Assembly: GCF_000803065.1 (NCBI RefSeq) | Contig: NZ_JSXI01000001.1 | Location: 124,001-188,000, forward strand | Length of the DNA: 64,000 bases | From: Sphingomonas sp. ERG5 | Lineage (GTDB): Bacteria; Pseudomonadota; Alphaproteobacteria; Sphingomonadales; Sphingomonadaceae | Direction: 5' to 3' | In this document: positions 16,411-23,514 of the stretch, in pieces | How positions within the stretch are numbered: position 1 is the stretch's first letter | Layout of the letters: every line of letters starts with the position of its first letter | Translations under genes and position numbers: made by a program | Notes under the pieces: generated by a model | What the model was told of the DNA's origin: nothing | The model's input: the letters and a program-made list of their open reading frames with translations, nothing else | Database searches by the model: none

Positions 16411-17607
16411 TTACTGGCCGGCAGGTCCACCGATCGACGTCGGGGTCATCTTGAGCGCGCGATCCTGCACAGCCTGCAGATAATCGGCCGTCTGCAGGAA
16501 CGGAACCGGATTGACCGCATGGCCATCGATACGAACTTCATAATGAAGATGGCTGCCGGTCGAACGGCCGGTCGAACCCATCAGCGCGATCAGCTGGCCC
16601 CGCTTCACCCGGGTATTGGCGGCAACAAGAATCTTCGACAGATGGCCATAGCGCGTCTGGATGCCCTTGCCATGGTTGATCTCAACCAGGTTGCCATAGC
16701 CGCCCGCACGTTCGGCGCGGCCAATGATGCCATCGGCGGTGGCATAGACCGGCGTGCCGAGCGGACCGGGGATATCGACCCCTGCATGCATCGCCGCGGT
16801 GCCGCGGAACGGATCGGAGCGCACGCCGTAATTGCTGGTGAAGCTGAGATGCTCGACTGGCTGAACCGATGGGATCGCGATCACGCCCTGTTCGAGCGAA
16901 TCAAGCTTCTTCCAGGTCATGAACAGCGAGCGGAATTGAAGGTCGGCACGCGCTTCAGCGGTTGCTTCGGCGCTGTCGGCGGCTTCGAACGGGCCGCCCA
17001 TTGCCGGCATTTTCGCGCGAGTGGCAAAGCGCTCAGGCGCGATGCCGAGGCGGCGCACATGCTGTATGGTCATCGCATAGCGCTGCTCAGCGGCCTGACG
17101 GGCTTTCACGGCGAGCGAAACCTGGCGGCTCTCGACTTGCTGAAGCGGCTTGATCACATCAGCAGCCACCTTGGCGTCTTCCGGATCGATGGTTGGGGTC
17201 GCCATCGACAGGGCGCGGGGATCGGCCTTGCCGGTCATCACGGCGGAGATCAGCGCCTGGCGCTGTTCGACACGGGCGGCGTGCGCCTCAGCGACATTCT
17301 TGATCGCCGCAACATCGGCCTGCATCTTGGAGACCCGAGCCTGCATTTGCGCAACCTTGGCCTCCGGCGACAACGGGGCATCGACGATACCGCTCAGCGC
17401 CACCGCGCCGACCGCGGCCTGCGCCACGCCATAGGCCGAAAAGCACAAGGTGATGCCGGCAACGCCTGCCATCATGGCCTGGGTGCGGCCACCAATGCTA
17501 AACCGGCGAAGGTCGCGGCCATCGTGAAAAATCACATCACGCGTGGTAAAATACGTCTGGTACCGCGCGATTAGCTTCGCGGCGGACGCGATTGAAATCT
17601 TGCTCAT
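16411..17607 (-). CDS. M23 family metallopeptidase (peptidoglycan endopeptidase)
   Basis: 398 residues from ATG at 17607. One transmembrane helix at about residues 45-66 is followed by a long periplasmic coiled coil (QARVSKMQADVAAIKN…). The C-terminal LytM domain has MHAGVDIPG and GSHLHYEVR, the zinc-binding His-x3-Asp and His-x-His motifs, so the domain looks active. It probably cleaves peptide cross-links in the cell wall. The ATG overlaps the stop of a 13-residue upstream ORF (ATGA), so its translation is likely coupled to that leader. Confidence 0.92.
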   Translation of the reverse strand: MSKISIASAAKLIARYQTYFTTRDVIFHDGRDLRRFSIGGRTQAMMAGVAGITLCFSAYGVAQAAVGAVALSGIVDAPLSPEAKVAQMQARVSKMQADVAAIKNVAEAHAARVEQRQALISAVMTGKADPRALSMATPTIDPEDAKVAADVIKPLQQVESRQVSLAVKARQAAEQRYAMTIQHVRRLGIAPERFATRAKMPAMGGPFEAADSAEATAEARADLQFRSLFMTWKKLDSLEQGVIAIPSVQPVEHLSFTSNYGVRSDPFRGTAAMHAGVDIPGPLGTPVYATADGIIGRAERAGGYGNLVEINHGKGIQTRYGHLSKILVAANTRVKRGQLIALMGSTGRSTGSHLHYEVRIDGHAVNPVPFLQTADYLQAVQDRALKMTPTSIGGPAGQ

Positions 17608-17645
17608 TGAGTCCCCAGCGACCATTTTTGGAAGTGCCGAAACAT
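17604..17645 (-). CDS. 13-residue upstream ORF coupled to the M23 peptidase gene
   Basis: ATG at 17645-17643, product MFRHFQKWSLGTQ, stop TGA at 17606-17604 overlapping the peptidase ATG. It has the best ribosome-binding site in the neighbourhood (AAAAGGAGGG, 5 nt spacing), while the peptidase itself has only GGGGAC. This looks like a translational-coupling leader. A frameshift that separated an original N-terminus from the peptidase is the alternative. Confidence 0.45.
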   Translation of the reverse strand: MFRHFQKWSLGTQ

Positions 17646-17880
17646 ACCGGCCCTCCTTTTTGTCGTCTCGATCGCAGCCCCTCCGCGTTCTTGACGACCG
17701 GGTTCTGACTCACGTTGTCACAGTACAGCAAGAGCTGAAGCGGCTTAGCGGGGCAAACCGGCTGAGTTGCACGGCGAGTCGTTGAACGCTCGCTTAATCG
17801 TGGCGAAAATTGTCGATGAACCAATGACGATTTGGTGCGTTTAGCGCCGAATCTACTGGCCGAATTCGCGATTCACGCGC

Positions 17881-18354
17881 TCAATCGAGCGCCCTGATCG
17901 CCTCCAGCACCGCAGCGGCATGGCCGGGTACGCGTACCCGTCGCCAGGTGCGAATGAGCGTTCCTTGCGCGTCGAATAAAAAGGTCGAACGGTCGATGCC
18001 CATATAGGTCCTGCCGTACAGGCTCTTTTCGACCCAGACACCAAATGCATCAATCGCTTCATCCTTGTCATCGGTCGCGAGCGGCACGGTCAGATCATAT
18101 TTGTCGATGAATTTCTGATGCTTGGCCGGCGTGTCGCGCGACACTCCGAGAATCTCCGCACCGAGCGCGCGGATTTCCGGATAGAGTTGACTGAAATCCT
18201 GCGCCTCGCGCGTGCAGCCGGCGGTATCGTCCTTGGGATAGAAATACAGCACGAACGGCTTGCCGGCATAGTCGCGCAAATTGATCCGGCCGCCACTTGG
18301 TGTCGCCAGATCGGCATCCGGGAGCTTCGATCCTTCCGCGATCTTTTCAGCCAT
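17881..18354 (-). CDS. bcp: Peroxiredoxin, Bcp/PrxQ type
   Basis: 157 residues. The thioredoxin fold has the YPKDDTAGCTREAQDF segment, with the peroxidatic cysteine in the family position (T-x2-C). The resolving Cys expected 5 residues later in PrxQ proteins is replaced (CTREAQDF), so it is probably a 1-Cys type using an external thiol. It reduces H2O2 and organic peroxides. ATG at 18354 overlaps the glnE stop by one base (TGATG), so it is coupled to glnE. Confidence 0.93.
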   Translation of the reverse strand: MAEKIAEGSKLPDADLATPSGGRINLRDYAGKPFVLYFYPKDDTAGCTREAQDFSQLYPEIRALGAEILGVSRDTPAKHQKFIDKYDLTVPLATDDKDEAIDAFGVWVEKSLYGRTYMGIDRSTFLFDAQGTLIRTWRRVRVPGHAAAVLEAIRALD

Positions 18355-21038
18355 CACTCTCTCCCCGATACCGCATGCCAGAAGTCGCCGACTTCCTGCC
18401 GCGTCCGATCGAACGAGGCAATGGCCGCATCCCAGCTTTCGATCCCCAGGGCGCGCGCAATCAGCGCCTGAGTCGCCGGCGCGGGCATTTCCGCCTCAGG
18501 CGCGACGAGCCGCAGCGTGACGATCATGCGCGTGAGCAGATCATGCGCCGCCTTCATCGCGGGCGGTGCCAGGCCGGCGGCAATCAGTCGGTCGATCGCC
18601 CGGCCGAGATGCGGATCGAACCCGGCGACATGAGTCAGTTGCGCGACATGAACCGCGAATTCCAGGTCGACCAGCCCTCCCGGCAGCAGCTTGGCATCGA
18701 GCGGGCCCTGGGGAGGCTTATGCATCGCCATCTCGCTCCGCATTGCCGCAGCCTCGGCAATGACGTCGCGCTCGGGCCGATTCCCCGCCAGCACATCGTC
18801 GATCACCGCGATCACCGCCGCGCGCGCCGCCGCCGAGCCGAATACCGGCCGGGCGCGCGTCAGTGCCATATGCTCCCAGGTCCAGGCGCTCTCGCGCTGG
18901 TAGCGCGCAAATCCGTCGAGCGAGACACTGAGCGGCCCCTGCGTACCCGACGGGCGCAGCCGCGTATCCACCTCGTAGAGCGGCCCGGATGCGGTCGAGA
19001 CCGATAGAGCCGCCGTAAGACGCTGTGCAAGCCGATTATAATAAAGCACTGCGCCTAAAGGCTTGTCGCCATCGGATTCAGCTGAAAAATCTCCGGTGAA
19101 CAGATAGATCAGATCGAGATCCGACGCGTGTGTCATCACGCCACCGCCCATTCGGCCCAATGCGAGGATCACCAGTTCACTGTCCGGCACATGCCCATGC
19201 CGGAGCGCGAATTCGGCTATGGTGGCACGCGCCAGCGTCTCGATCGCCGCCTCGGCGACGCGAGCATAGCCTGCCGCCACATCGAGTGGGTCGCTCGCAC
19301 CGGCCACAATCTGCGCACCCAGTGCGAAACGCTTTTCGCCGACGACTTTGCGGACATGATCAAGCTGTGCCTGATAGTCGGCATCACCCTCACCCGCCGC
19401 CATTTCCCCCGCGAGTTGGTCGACCGGTCCAACCGGATCGAGCGCTGTCGCATCGATAAGCCCGTCGAGCAGCTCCGCACGCCGCCCGAGTGCCTCCGCA
19501 AGCGGCGCGGCATGACTCAGGATTGCGCCGAGCAATCGTGCCAAGGCAGGCCGCGCTTCGATCAGGCGCAGAAAATTGATCGCGCTCGGCAATCGCGCCA
19601 ACATCGCGTCAAGCCGGAGGATCGCGGCATGCGGATCCGGCGACAGGCCGAGCGCCTCGACCAGACCCGGCAACACCGCCTCCAGCGCTTCCAGTGCGGC
19701 CGGGCTGCGCAATGCGGCATAGCTGCCGGCGCGCCACTGCACGATGCGCTGCACGGCCCCCTCAATGTCGGCGAATCCCGCGGCGGCCAGTTGCTCGGCA
19801 AGTCGCTCGGGATCGCTCGACAGTGCGCTATTGTCCTCCGGCTCGATCGAATCATAGATTTGCGCGGTGCGAGTGACATGCGGACGCAACAAGTCGAGCA
19901 ACGCATCCGCATCCGCGACGCCATGTAGCCGCGCGACGCCATCCAGCGCCGGGCCAACCGGCAAATGATGCGTCTGGCGATCATCAATCATCTGAACGCG
20001 ATGTTCGACGGTGCGAAACAAGGTGTAGGCGGCGATCATTGCCGCCGCTTCATCGGCTCCGATCCACCCCGCCCCGGCCAGCTGTGCCAGGGCGTCGCGC
20101 GTCGCGGGCGCGCGCAGCGCCGGGTCACGGCCGCCATGAATGAGTTGATGGATCTGCGCGAAGAATTCGACTTCCCGGATACCGCCGCGACCACGCTTCA
20201 GGTCGAAACCGGGGCCAAATAGCTGGCCCTGGGCATGATGATCGCGGATGCGGCGGGAAATACCCCTGATCTCGCCGATGGCGCCGAAATCGAGTGCGCG
20301 CCGCCACACAAATGGGCGCACCGCCTCCAAGAAGCGCCGGCCCAGGTCGATATCGCCGGCCGCCGCACGCGCACGGATGAAGGCGGCACGCTCCCACGGA
20401 AGTGCTTGCGATTCATAATAGGAAATCGCCGCATCGACCGGCAGCGCGATCGGTGTTGCCTCGGGCGATGGTCGCAGACGGAGATCGACGCGCAGAACAT
20501 AGCCATCGCCATCGCGCGCCTGGAGCAATTCGACCACGCGCTTGCCGATCCGTACTGCTGCTTCTTGTGGCTCCTCCTTCGGGCGGCACGGCAAACTGTC
20601 GGGATCGAAGATCAGGATCGGATCGATATCGGACGAATAATTGAGTTCGTGGCTACCCTGTTTACCGAGCGCGATTGCGGCGAAACCAACCGGTTCGGCA
20701 TCCGGCGTGCGTTCATGGATCGCGGTGCGGATCGCCGTGTCGAGCGCGCGGTCGGCAAAACCGCTCAACGCGCCGGTGACGGAAGTCAGATCGAGCGTCC
20801 CGGCCAGATCGCCCAATGCAACAATCAGTGCCAACCGGCGCCGCTCCAGCCGCAAACGCCGTGCGACCGGCATGGCGGGATCGTCGATCGCCACGGTGTC
20901 GAGGGCCGGCAACACGCCAGTTTGCGCGCATGCCACGATCTCCGGCTCACGGCCCATGATCATCGCCAGAAATGGCGCATCGACCGCCGCCCGCGCGACG
21001 GCATCGATGATCATGGGGTCGGTTGGCGCGCTGGTCAT
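18354..21038 (-). CDS. glnE: Bifunctional glutamine synthetase adenylyltransferase/deadenylyltransferase
   Basis: 894 residues from ATG at 21038; an upstream TTG in frame has no support. Two nucleotidyltransferase domains are visible. The N-terminal one has ALGKQGSHELNYSSDIDPI (deadenylylation) and the C-terminal one ALGRMGGGVMTHASDLDLIYLF (adenylylation), each followed by a GlnD-PII uridylyltransferase-like helical region. The enzyme switches glutamine synthetase on or off in response to PII and glutamine. Its last codons overlap bcp. The gene is divergent from the NepR-like ORF at 21114. Confidence 0.96.
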   Translation of the reverse strand: MTSAPTDPMIIDAVARAAVDAPFLAMIMGREPEIVACAQTGVLPALDTVAIDDPAMPVARRLRLERRRLALIVALGDLAGTLDLTSVTGALSGFADRALDTAIRTAIHERTPDAEPVGFAAIALGKQGSHELNYSSDIDPILIFDPDSLPCRPKEEPQEAAVRIGKRVVELLQARDGDGYVLRVDLRLRPSPEATPIALPVDAAISYYESQALPWERAAFIRARAAAGDIDLGRRFLEAVRPFVWRRALDFGAIGEIRGISRRIRDHHAQGQLFGPGFDLKRGRGGIREVEFFAQIHQLIHGGRDPALRAPATRDALAQLAGAGWIGADEAAAMIAAYTLFRTVEHRVQMIDDRQTHHLPVGPALDGVARLHGVADADALLDLLRPHVTRTAQIYDSIEPEDNSALSSDPERLAEQLAAAGFADIEGAVQRIVQWRAGSYAALRSPAALEALEAVLPGLVEALGLSPDPHAAILRLDAMLARLPSAINFLRLIEARPALARLLGAILSHAAPLAEALGRRAELLDGLIDATALDPVGPVDQLAGEMAAGEGDADYQAQLDHVRKVVGEKRFALGAQIVAGASDPLDVAAGYARVAEAAIETLARATIAEFALRHGHVPDSELVILALGRMGGGVMTHASDLDLIYLFTGDFSAESDGDKPLGAVLYYNRLAQRLTAALSVSTASGPLYEVDTRLRPSGTQGPLSVSLDGFARYQRESAWTWEHMALTRARPVFGSAAARAAVIAVIDDVLAGNRPERDVIAEAAAMRSEMAMHKPPQGPLDAKLLPGGLVDLEFAVHVAQLTHVAGFDPHLGRAIDRLIAAGLAPPAMKAAHDLLTRMIVTLRLVAPEAEMPAPATQALIARALGIESWDAAIASFDRTRQEVGDFWHAVSGRE

Positions 21039-21113
21039 GTACTGATCAGGGACATCGGCCCGGAGACAAAGCCCTGGCAAGCAACAATTTTCGATGTCAG
21101 GCGTTTAGCGCGC

Positions 21114-21302
21114 ATGTCGAAGCCATTATCACCGGCCCCGGGGGAAAATTCCACAGGCTCATTCATTGTCCAGCCGCCGCGTGCGGGGGATATGATCGGT
21201 CGTGCATTACGGTCGGCTTTTCAGCAAGATGGAATGCCCGACGATCTGGCGGCGCTGCTGAAAAACCTCGATCAGGTCGAGGCGACGCCCGCTCGATTTT
21301 AA
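21114..21302 (+). CDS. Second NepR-like anti-sigma factor
   Basis: 62 residues. After a disordered N-terminus, the core reads GDMIGRALRSAFQQ…MPDDLAALLKNLD, which aligns with the core of the NepR at 23343 (RDMGAALRTVYQK…IPAEMLDLLGKLD): same LR-x2-(Y/F)Q, P-x-(D/E)-(L/M), LL and LD positions, with 3 residues missing between the two helices. NepR proteins bind EcfG sigma factor and are captured by phosphorylated PhyR. This ORF faces ecfG tail to tail, with a hairpin between them. Start ATG has no good Shine-Dalgarno sequence. Assignment rests on pattern and context. Confidence 0.65.
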   Translation: MSKPLSPAPGENSTGSFIVQPPRAGDMIGRALRSAFQQDGMPDDLAALLKNLDQVEATPARF

Positions 21303-21307
21303 GCGAT

Positions 21308-21330
21308 CCGAACCGGACCGCCAGGTTCGG
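21308..21330. terminator. Hairpin between the NepR-like ORF and ecfG
   Basis: CCGAACC (21308-21314) pairs with GGTTCGG (21324-21330) around a 9-nt loop. It lies 5 bp after the plus-strand stop and 10 bp from the ecfG stop, so it may end both convergent transcripts. No T-tract. Confidence 0.5.
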
Positions 21331-21340
21331 TCCCGGGAGA

Positions 21341-21982
21341 TTACCCCCGGTCGCGACTCAATTCTTCGACATCACCCATGATCGTGTCGAGCGCCGTCAT
21401 GCCCGCTTCATTGCTGTGCGTCCGCCGCGACGGTAATGAGCCATCGTTGAGGATCGTCTCGAGCGCAACGCGTCCACGCGCGACACGGCTCTTGATCGTG
21501 CCGACCGCGACACCGCAAATCTCAGCCGCCTCCTCATAAGCGAAACCGCCCGCGCCGACCAGGATCAGCGCTTCGCGCTGCGGCTGGGGCAAATGCAGCA
21601 GAGCGCGTTGCATATCCCCCAGCTCGACATGCTTGTCCTGGCTTGCAGGCGCGGCAAGGATGCGATCGGCGACCAGATCGTCCCACTCGCCCTTGAAGCG
21701 CGCGCGACGCATCTGGCTAAGATAGAGGTTGCGCAGGATGATGAAGGTCCAGGCGCGCATGTTGGTGCCGGCCTGAAAGCGCTGGCGCGCCGCCCATGCT
21801 TTCATCAGCGTTTCCTGCACCAGATCATCGGCCAGGTCGCGATTACCGGATAACGAGCGACCAAAGGCGCGCAGATGCGGAATGACCTGCGCCAGCTCCT
21901 TCTTGAACTCGGGATCTGAAAGCGGAACGTGCTCGACCGGCTCCTGGCCGATATCGTCGTCGTTCGCGTCGGCCTCAGTCAT
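21341..21982 (-). CDS. ecfG: General stress response ECF sigma factor EcfG
   Basis: 213 residues from ATG at 21982 (ATG 21988 also possible). Region 2: PHLRAFGRSLSGNRDLADDLVQETLMKAW, then TNMRAWTFIILRNLYLSQMRR. Region 4: LLHLPQPQREALILVGAGGFAYEEAAEICGVAVGTIKSRVARGR. This is the ECF15/EcfG type, which reads GGAAC-N16/17-CGTT promoters. It is held inactive by NepR and freed when phosphorylated PhyR binds NepR. It lies downstream of phyR and a 45-residue membrane protein in the same direction. The C-terminal tail after region 4 is extended by about 40 residues. Confidence 0.93.
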   Translation of the reverse strand: MTEADANDDDIGQEPVEHVPLSDPEFKKELAQVIPHLRAFGRSLSGNRDLADDLVQETLMKAWAARQRFQAGTNMRAWTFIILRNLYLSQMRRARFKGEWDDLVADRILAAPASQDKHVELGDMQRALLHLPQPQREALILVGAGGFAYEEAAEICGVAVGTIKSRVARGRVALETILNDGSLPSRRTHSNEAGMTALDTIMGDVEELSRDRG

Positions 21983-22067
21983 GCACATCCGTTTCGTATC
22001 GCTGGCGACAAACATAGGGCGAGCGGCCAGCAAAAGCCAGCACGCGCCAGATTTCAATTGCTTGGGC

Positions 22068-22205
22068 TCAGCGCCAAAGCAATAGAAGAGCAAAGATCAC
22101 GATGACCAATGGCAATGAGATGCCGAGAATATAGCGCGTCATCTTCGGCGTCGCGCCCGCGCGGGCGTCCTGGCCACTGATATGGGTTTCTTCCTGGTCG
22201 GTCAT
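22068..22205 (-). CDS. 45-residue single-pass membrane protein between phyR and ecfG
   Basis: ATG at 22205 to TGA at 22070-22068. Residues 1-22 are hydrophilic (starting MTDQEETHISGQD). Residues 25-43 form one strongly hydrophobic helix (YILGISLPLVIVIFALLLLW), and the protein ends in Arg directly after it. It has no cysteine or signal cleavage site, so it is probably an inner-membrane protein with a cytoplasmic N-terminus. The intact frame, codon use like its neighbours and the position between two core stress-response genes support a real gene. I do not recognise a family. Confidence 0.65.
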   Translation of the reverse strand: MTDQEETHISGQDARAGATPKMTRYILGISLPLVIVIFALLLLWR

Positions 22206-22251
22206 GCGGGTTCAACCCACGAAAACCGTTTTGGGTCCGTATCGTTATCCT

Positions 22252-22288
22252 GCCGGCAGCATTTTTCGTCTTGAAGCCTGCTGCCGGC
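22252..22288 (-). terminator. 10-bp inverted repeat downstream of phyR
   Basis: GCCGGCAGCA (22252-22261) is exactly complementary to TGCTGCCGGC (22279-22288), with a 17-nt loop. It starts 14 bp after the phyR stop. No T-tract follows on the minus strand, so it may be a partial terminator or an mRNA processing/stability element inside a phyR-membrane protein-ecfG transcript. Confidence 0.45.
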
Positions 22289-22302
22289 CTCCCGGTGCCC
22301 GA

Positions 22303-23100
22303 TCAGGCGGCCGGAACGGTTGCCTGATCGAAGAACAGTGCCTGGCTGATCGCAGCCTTGACCGTGGAGCGCTGGAACGGCTTGGTGATCAGGAAAGTCG
22401 GCTCGGGCCGCTCCCCGGTCAGCAGGCGCTCCGGGAAGGCAGTGATGAAGATCACCGGCACGCGGAACTCCGCCAGAATATCCTTGACTGCGTCGATGCC
22501 CGAACTGTCGTCAGCAAGCTGGATGTCGGCCAGCACCAGGCCAGGCCGGTCCTCCATCGCCAGCGCGACGGCTTCGTCGCGGGTGACGGCGACGCCGGTC
22601 ACATCATGGCCGAGGTCGCGCACGATCGCCTCGATATCCATCGCGATGATCGGTTCATCCTCGATAATCAGAACGCGAGCGCGGGTCTGCTTGTCGATTT
22701 CCGACAGCGCCTCGGCGACAAGGCTGTCGACCTCGCTCGCATCGACTTCGATCAGATAGGCCGCATCTTCGGGCGTAAAGCCCTCCATCGCGGTCAGCAA
22801 CAAGGCCTGACGCGAAAGAGGGGTCATCCGCGCGAGCCGCGCGCGAGCGATCGATTCGTAATCGTCGCTGCCCGAATTCTCCGGCGTCTCGTCATAATTA
22901 GTCGAATTCCAGATCGCCTGGAATGTCCGGTAAAGGCCAAGCCGCGGATCGACATCGCGCGGGAATTCGGCCGGGGCCGCAACGATCGCTTCCAGCGTCG
23001 CGCGAACATAGCGGTCGCCATGTGACTGGCTCCCGGTCAGGGCGCGGCCGTAGCGGCGCAGGAAAGGAAGATGGGGGGCAAGCTGCTGTCCAAGCGACAT
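22303..23100 (-). CDS. phyR: General stress response regulator PhyR
   Basis: 265 residues from ATG at 23100; open sequence upstream is not part of the family. Residues 1-130 are the sigma-factor-like domain that mimics EcfG (LPFLRRYGRALTGSQSHGDRYVRATLEAI… and RMTPLSRQALLLTAMEGFTPEDAAYLI). Residues 142-260 are a receiver domain with IEDEP (acidic pocket 147-149), phosphoacceptor Asp192 in LADIQL and the conserved Lys in LITKPFQ. Phosphorylation opens the protein so that its sigma-like domain takes NepR off EcfG. The gene is divergent from nepR. Confidence 0.97.
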   Translation of the reverse strand: MSLGQQLAPHLPFLRRYGRALTGSQSHGDRYVRATLEAIVAAPAEFPRDVDPRLGLYRTFQAIWNSTNYDETPENSGSDDYESIARARLARMTPLSRQALLLTAMEGFTPEDAAYLIEVDASEVDSLVAEALSEIDKQTRARVLIIEDEPIIAMDIEAIVRDLGHDVTGVAVTRDEAVALAMEDRPGLVLADIQLADDSSGIDAVKDILAEFRVPVIFITAFPERLLTGERPEPTFLITKPFQRSTVKAAISQALFFDQATVPAA

Positions 23101-23212
23101 GGCTGTCGGGGTCTCCTGACGTGAAAGCGCCGCCCTTTTGGAAGGGGCGTATCGCCAATGCAACGCGTTTTGCTGCCCATACGGAAGTGTCGGGCCTTTT
23201 TGCATCAAACGT

Positions 23213-23237
23213 GGAACAAACGAGACGATCTTTTGTT
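23213..23237 (+). promoter_or_regulatory. EcfG-type promoter of nepR-phyP
   Basis: GGAAC (23213-23217), 16 nt, TGTT (23234-23237). The EcfG consensus is GGAAC-N16/17-CGTT, so there is one mismatch in the -10 element. Transcription would start near 23244 and give a leader of about 100 nt before nepR. This fits the negative feedback known for NepR. Confidence 0.6.
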
Positions 23238-23275
23238 TCATGCTATCGTCGCGGGCTGTATGCGCGACAAATCGA

Positions 23276-23317
23276 CCGGGCTTTCCCGGCCGTTTTTTTC
23301 CGGTATGCCCGGTTTTT
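23276..23317 (+). promoter_or_regulatory. Tandem T-tract hairpins in the nepR leader
   Basis: CCGGG-CTTT-CCCGG (23276-23289) is followed after 3 nt by seven T (23293-23299). Then CCGG…CCGG (23300-23312) is followed by five T (23313-23317). Both lie between the EcfG-type promoter and the nepR start, in the orientation of nepR. They look like two short intrinsic terminators and could act as an attenuator. Confidence 0.45.
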
Positions 23318-23342
23318 CGCCGGATGCTCAGGGGGGACGACA

Positions 23343-23507
23343 TTGAGTTCGGGCGACGAGTCTTTGAAAAAGCCGCAAGCTTCCGGGGCGGCCAAGGTCC
23401 AGAATAAGGATCGCGACATGGGAGCCGCGTTGCGCACTGTCTATCAAAAGACCGTGGAAGAGGACATTCCCGCCGAAATGCTCGACCTTCTGGGTAAGCT
23501 CGACTGA
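23343..23507 (+). CDS. nepR: Anti-sigma factor NepR
   Basis: 54 residues from TTG at 23343, chosen because AGGGGGG stands 6 nt before it and because NepR proteins are this short. The core MGAALRTVYQKTVEEDIP followed by AEMLDLLGKLD is the classical two-helix NepR signature. It binds EcfG and blocks it, and binds PhyR when PhyR is phosphorylated. The gene lies divergent to phyR and 7 bp before phyP, so nepR-phyP is an operon. The larger open frame upstream is not needed to explain the product. Confidence 0.9.
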   Translation: MSSGDESLKKPQASGAAKVQNKDRDMGAALRTVYQKTVEEDIPAEMLDLLGKLD

Positions 23508-23514
23508 CGGTCGC

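Noticed and set aside
16351..17574. 407-codon frame antisense to the M23 peptidase
   Set aside because: No domain, and it opposes an intact peptidase with both zinc motifs.
22923..23507. Long N-terminal extension of nepR
   Set aside because: NepR proteins are about 50-60 residues, and TTG 23343 has a good Shine-Dalgarno sequence. The upstream part overlaps phyR and the promoter.
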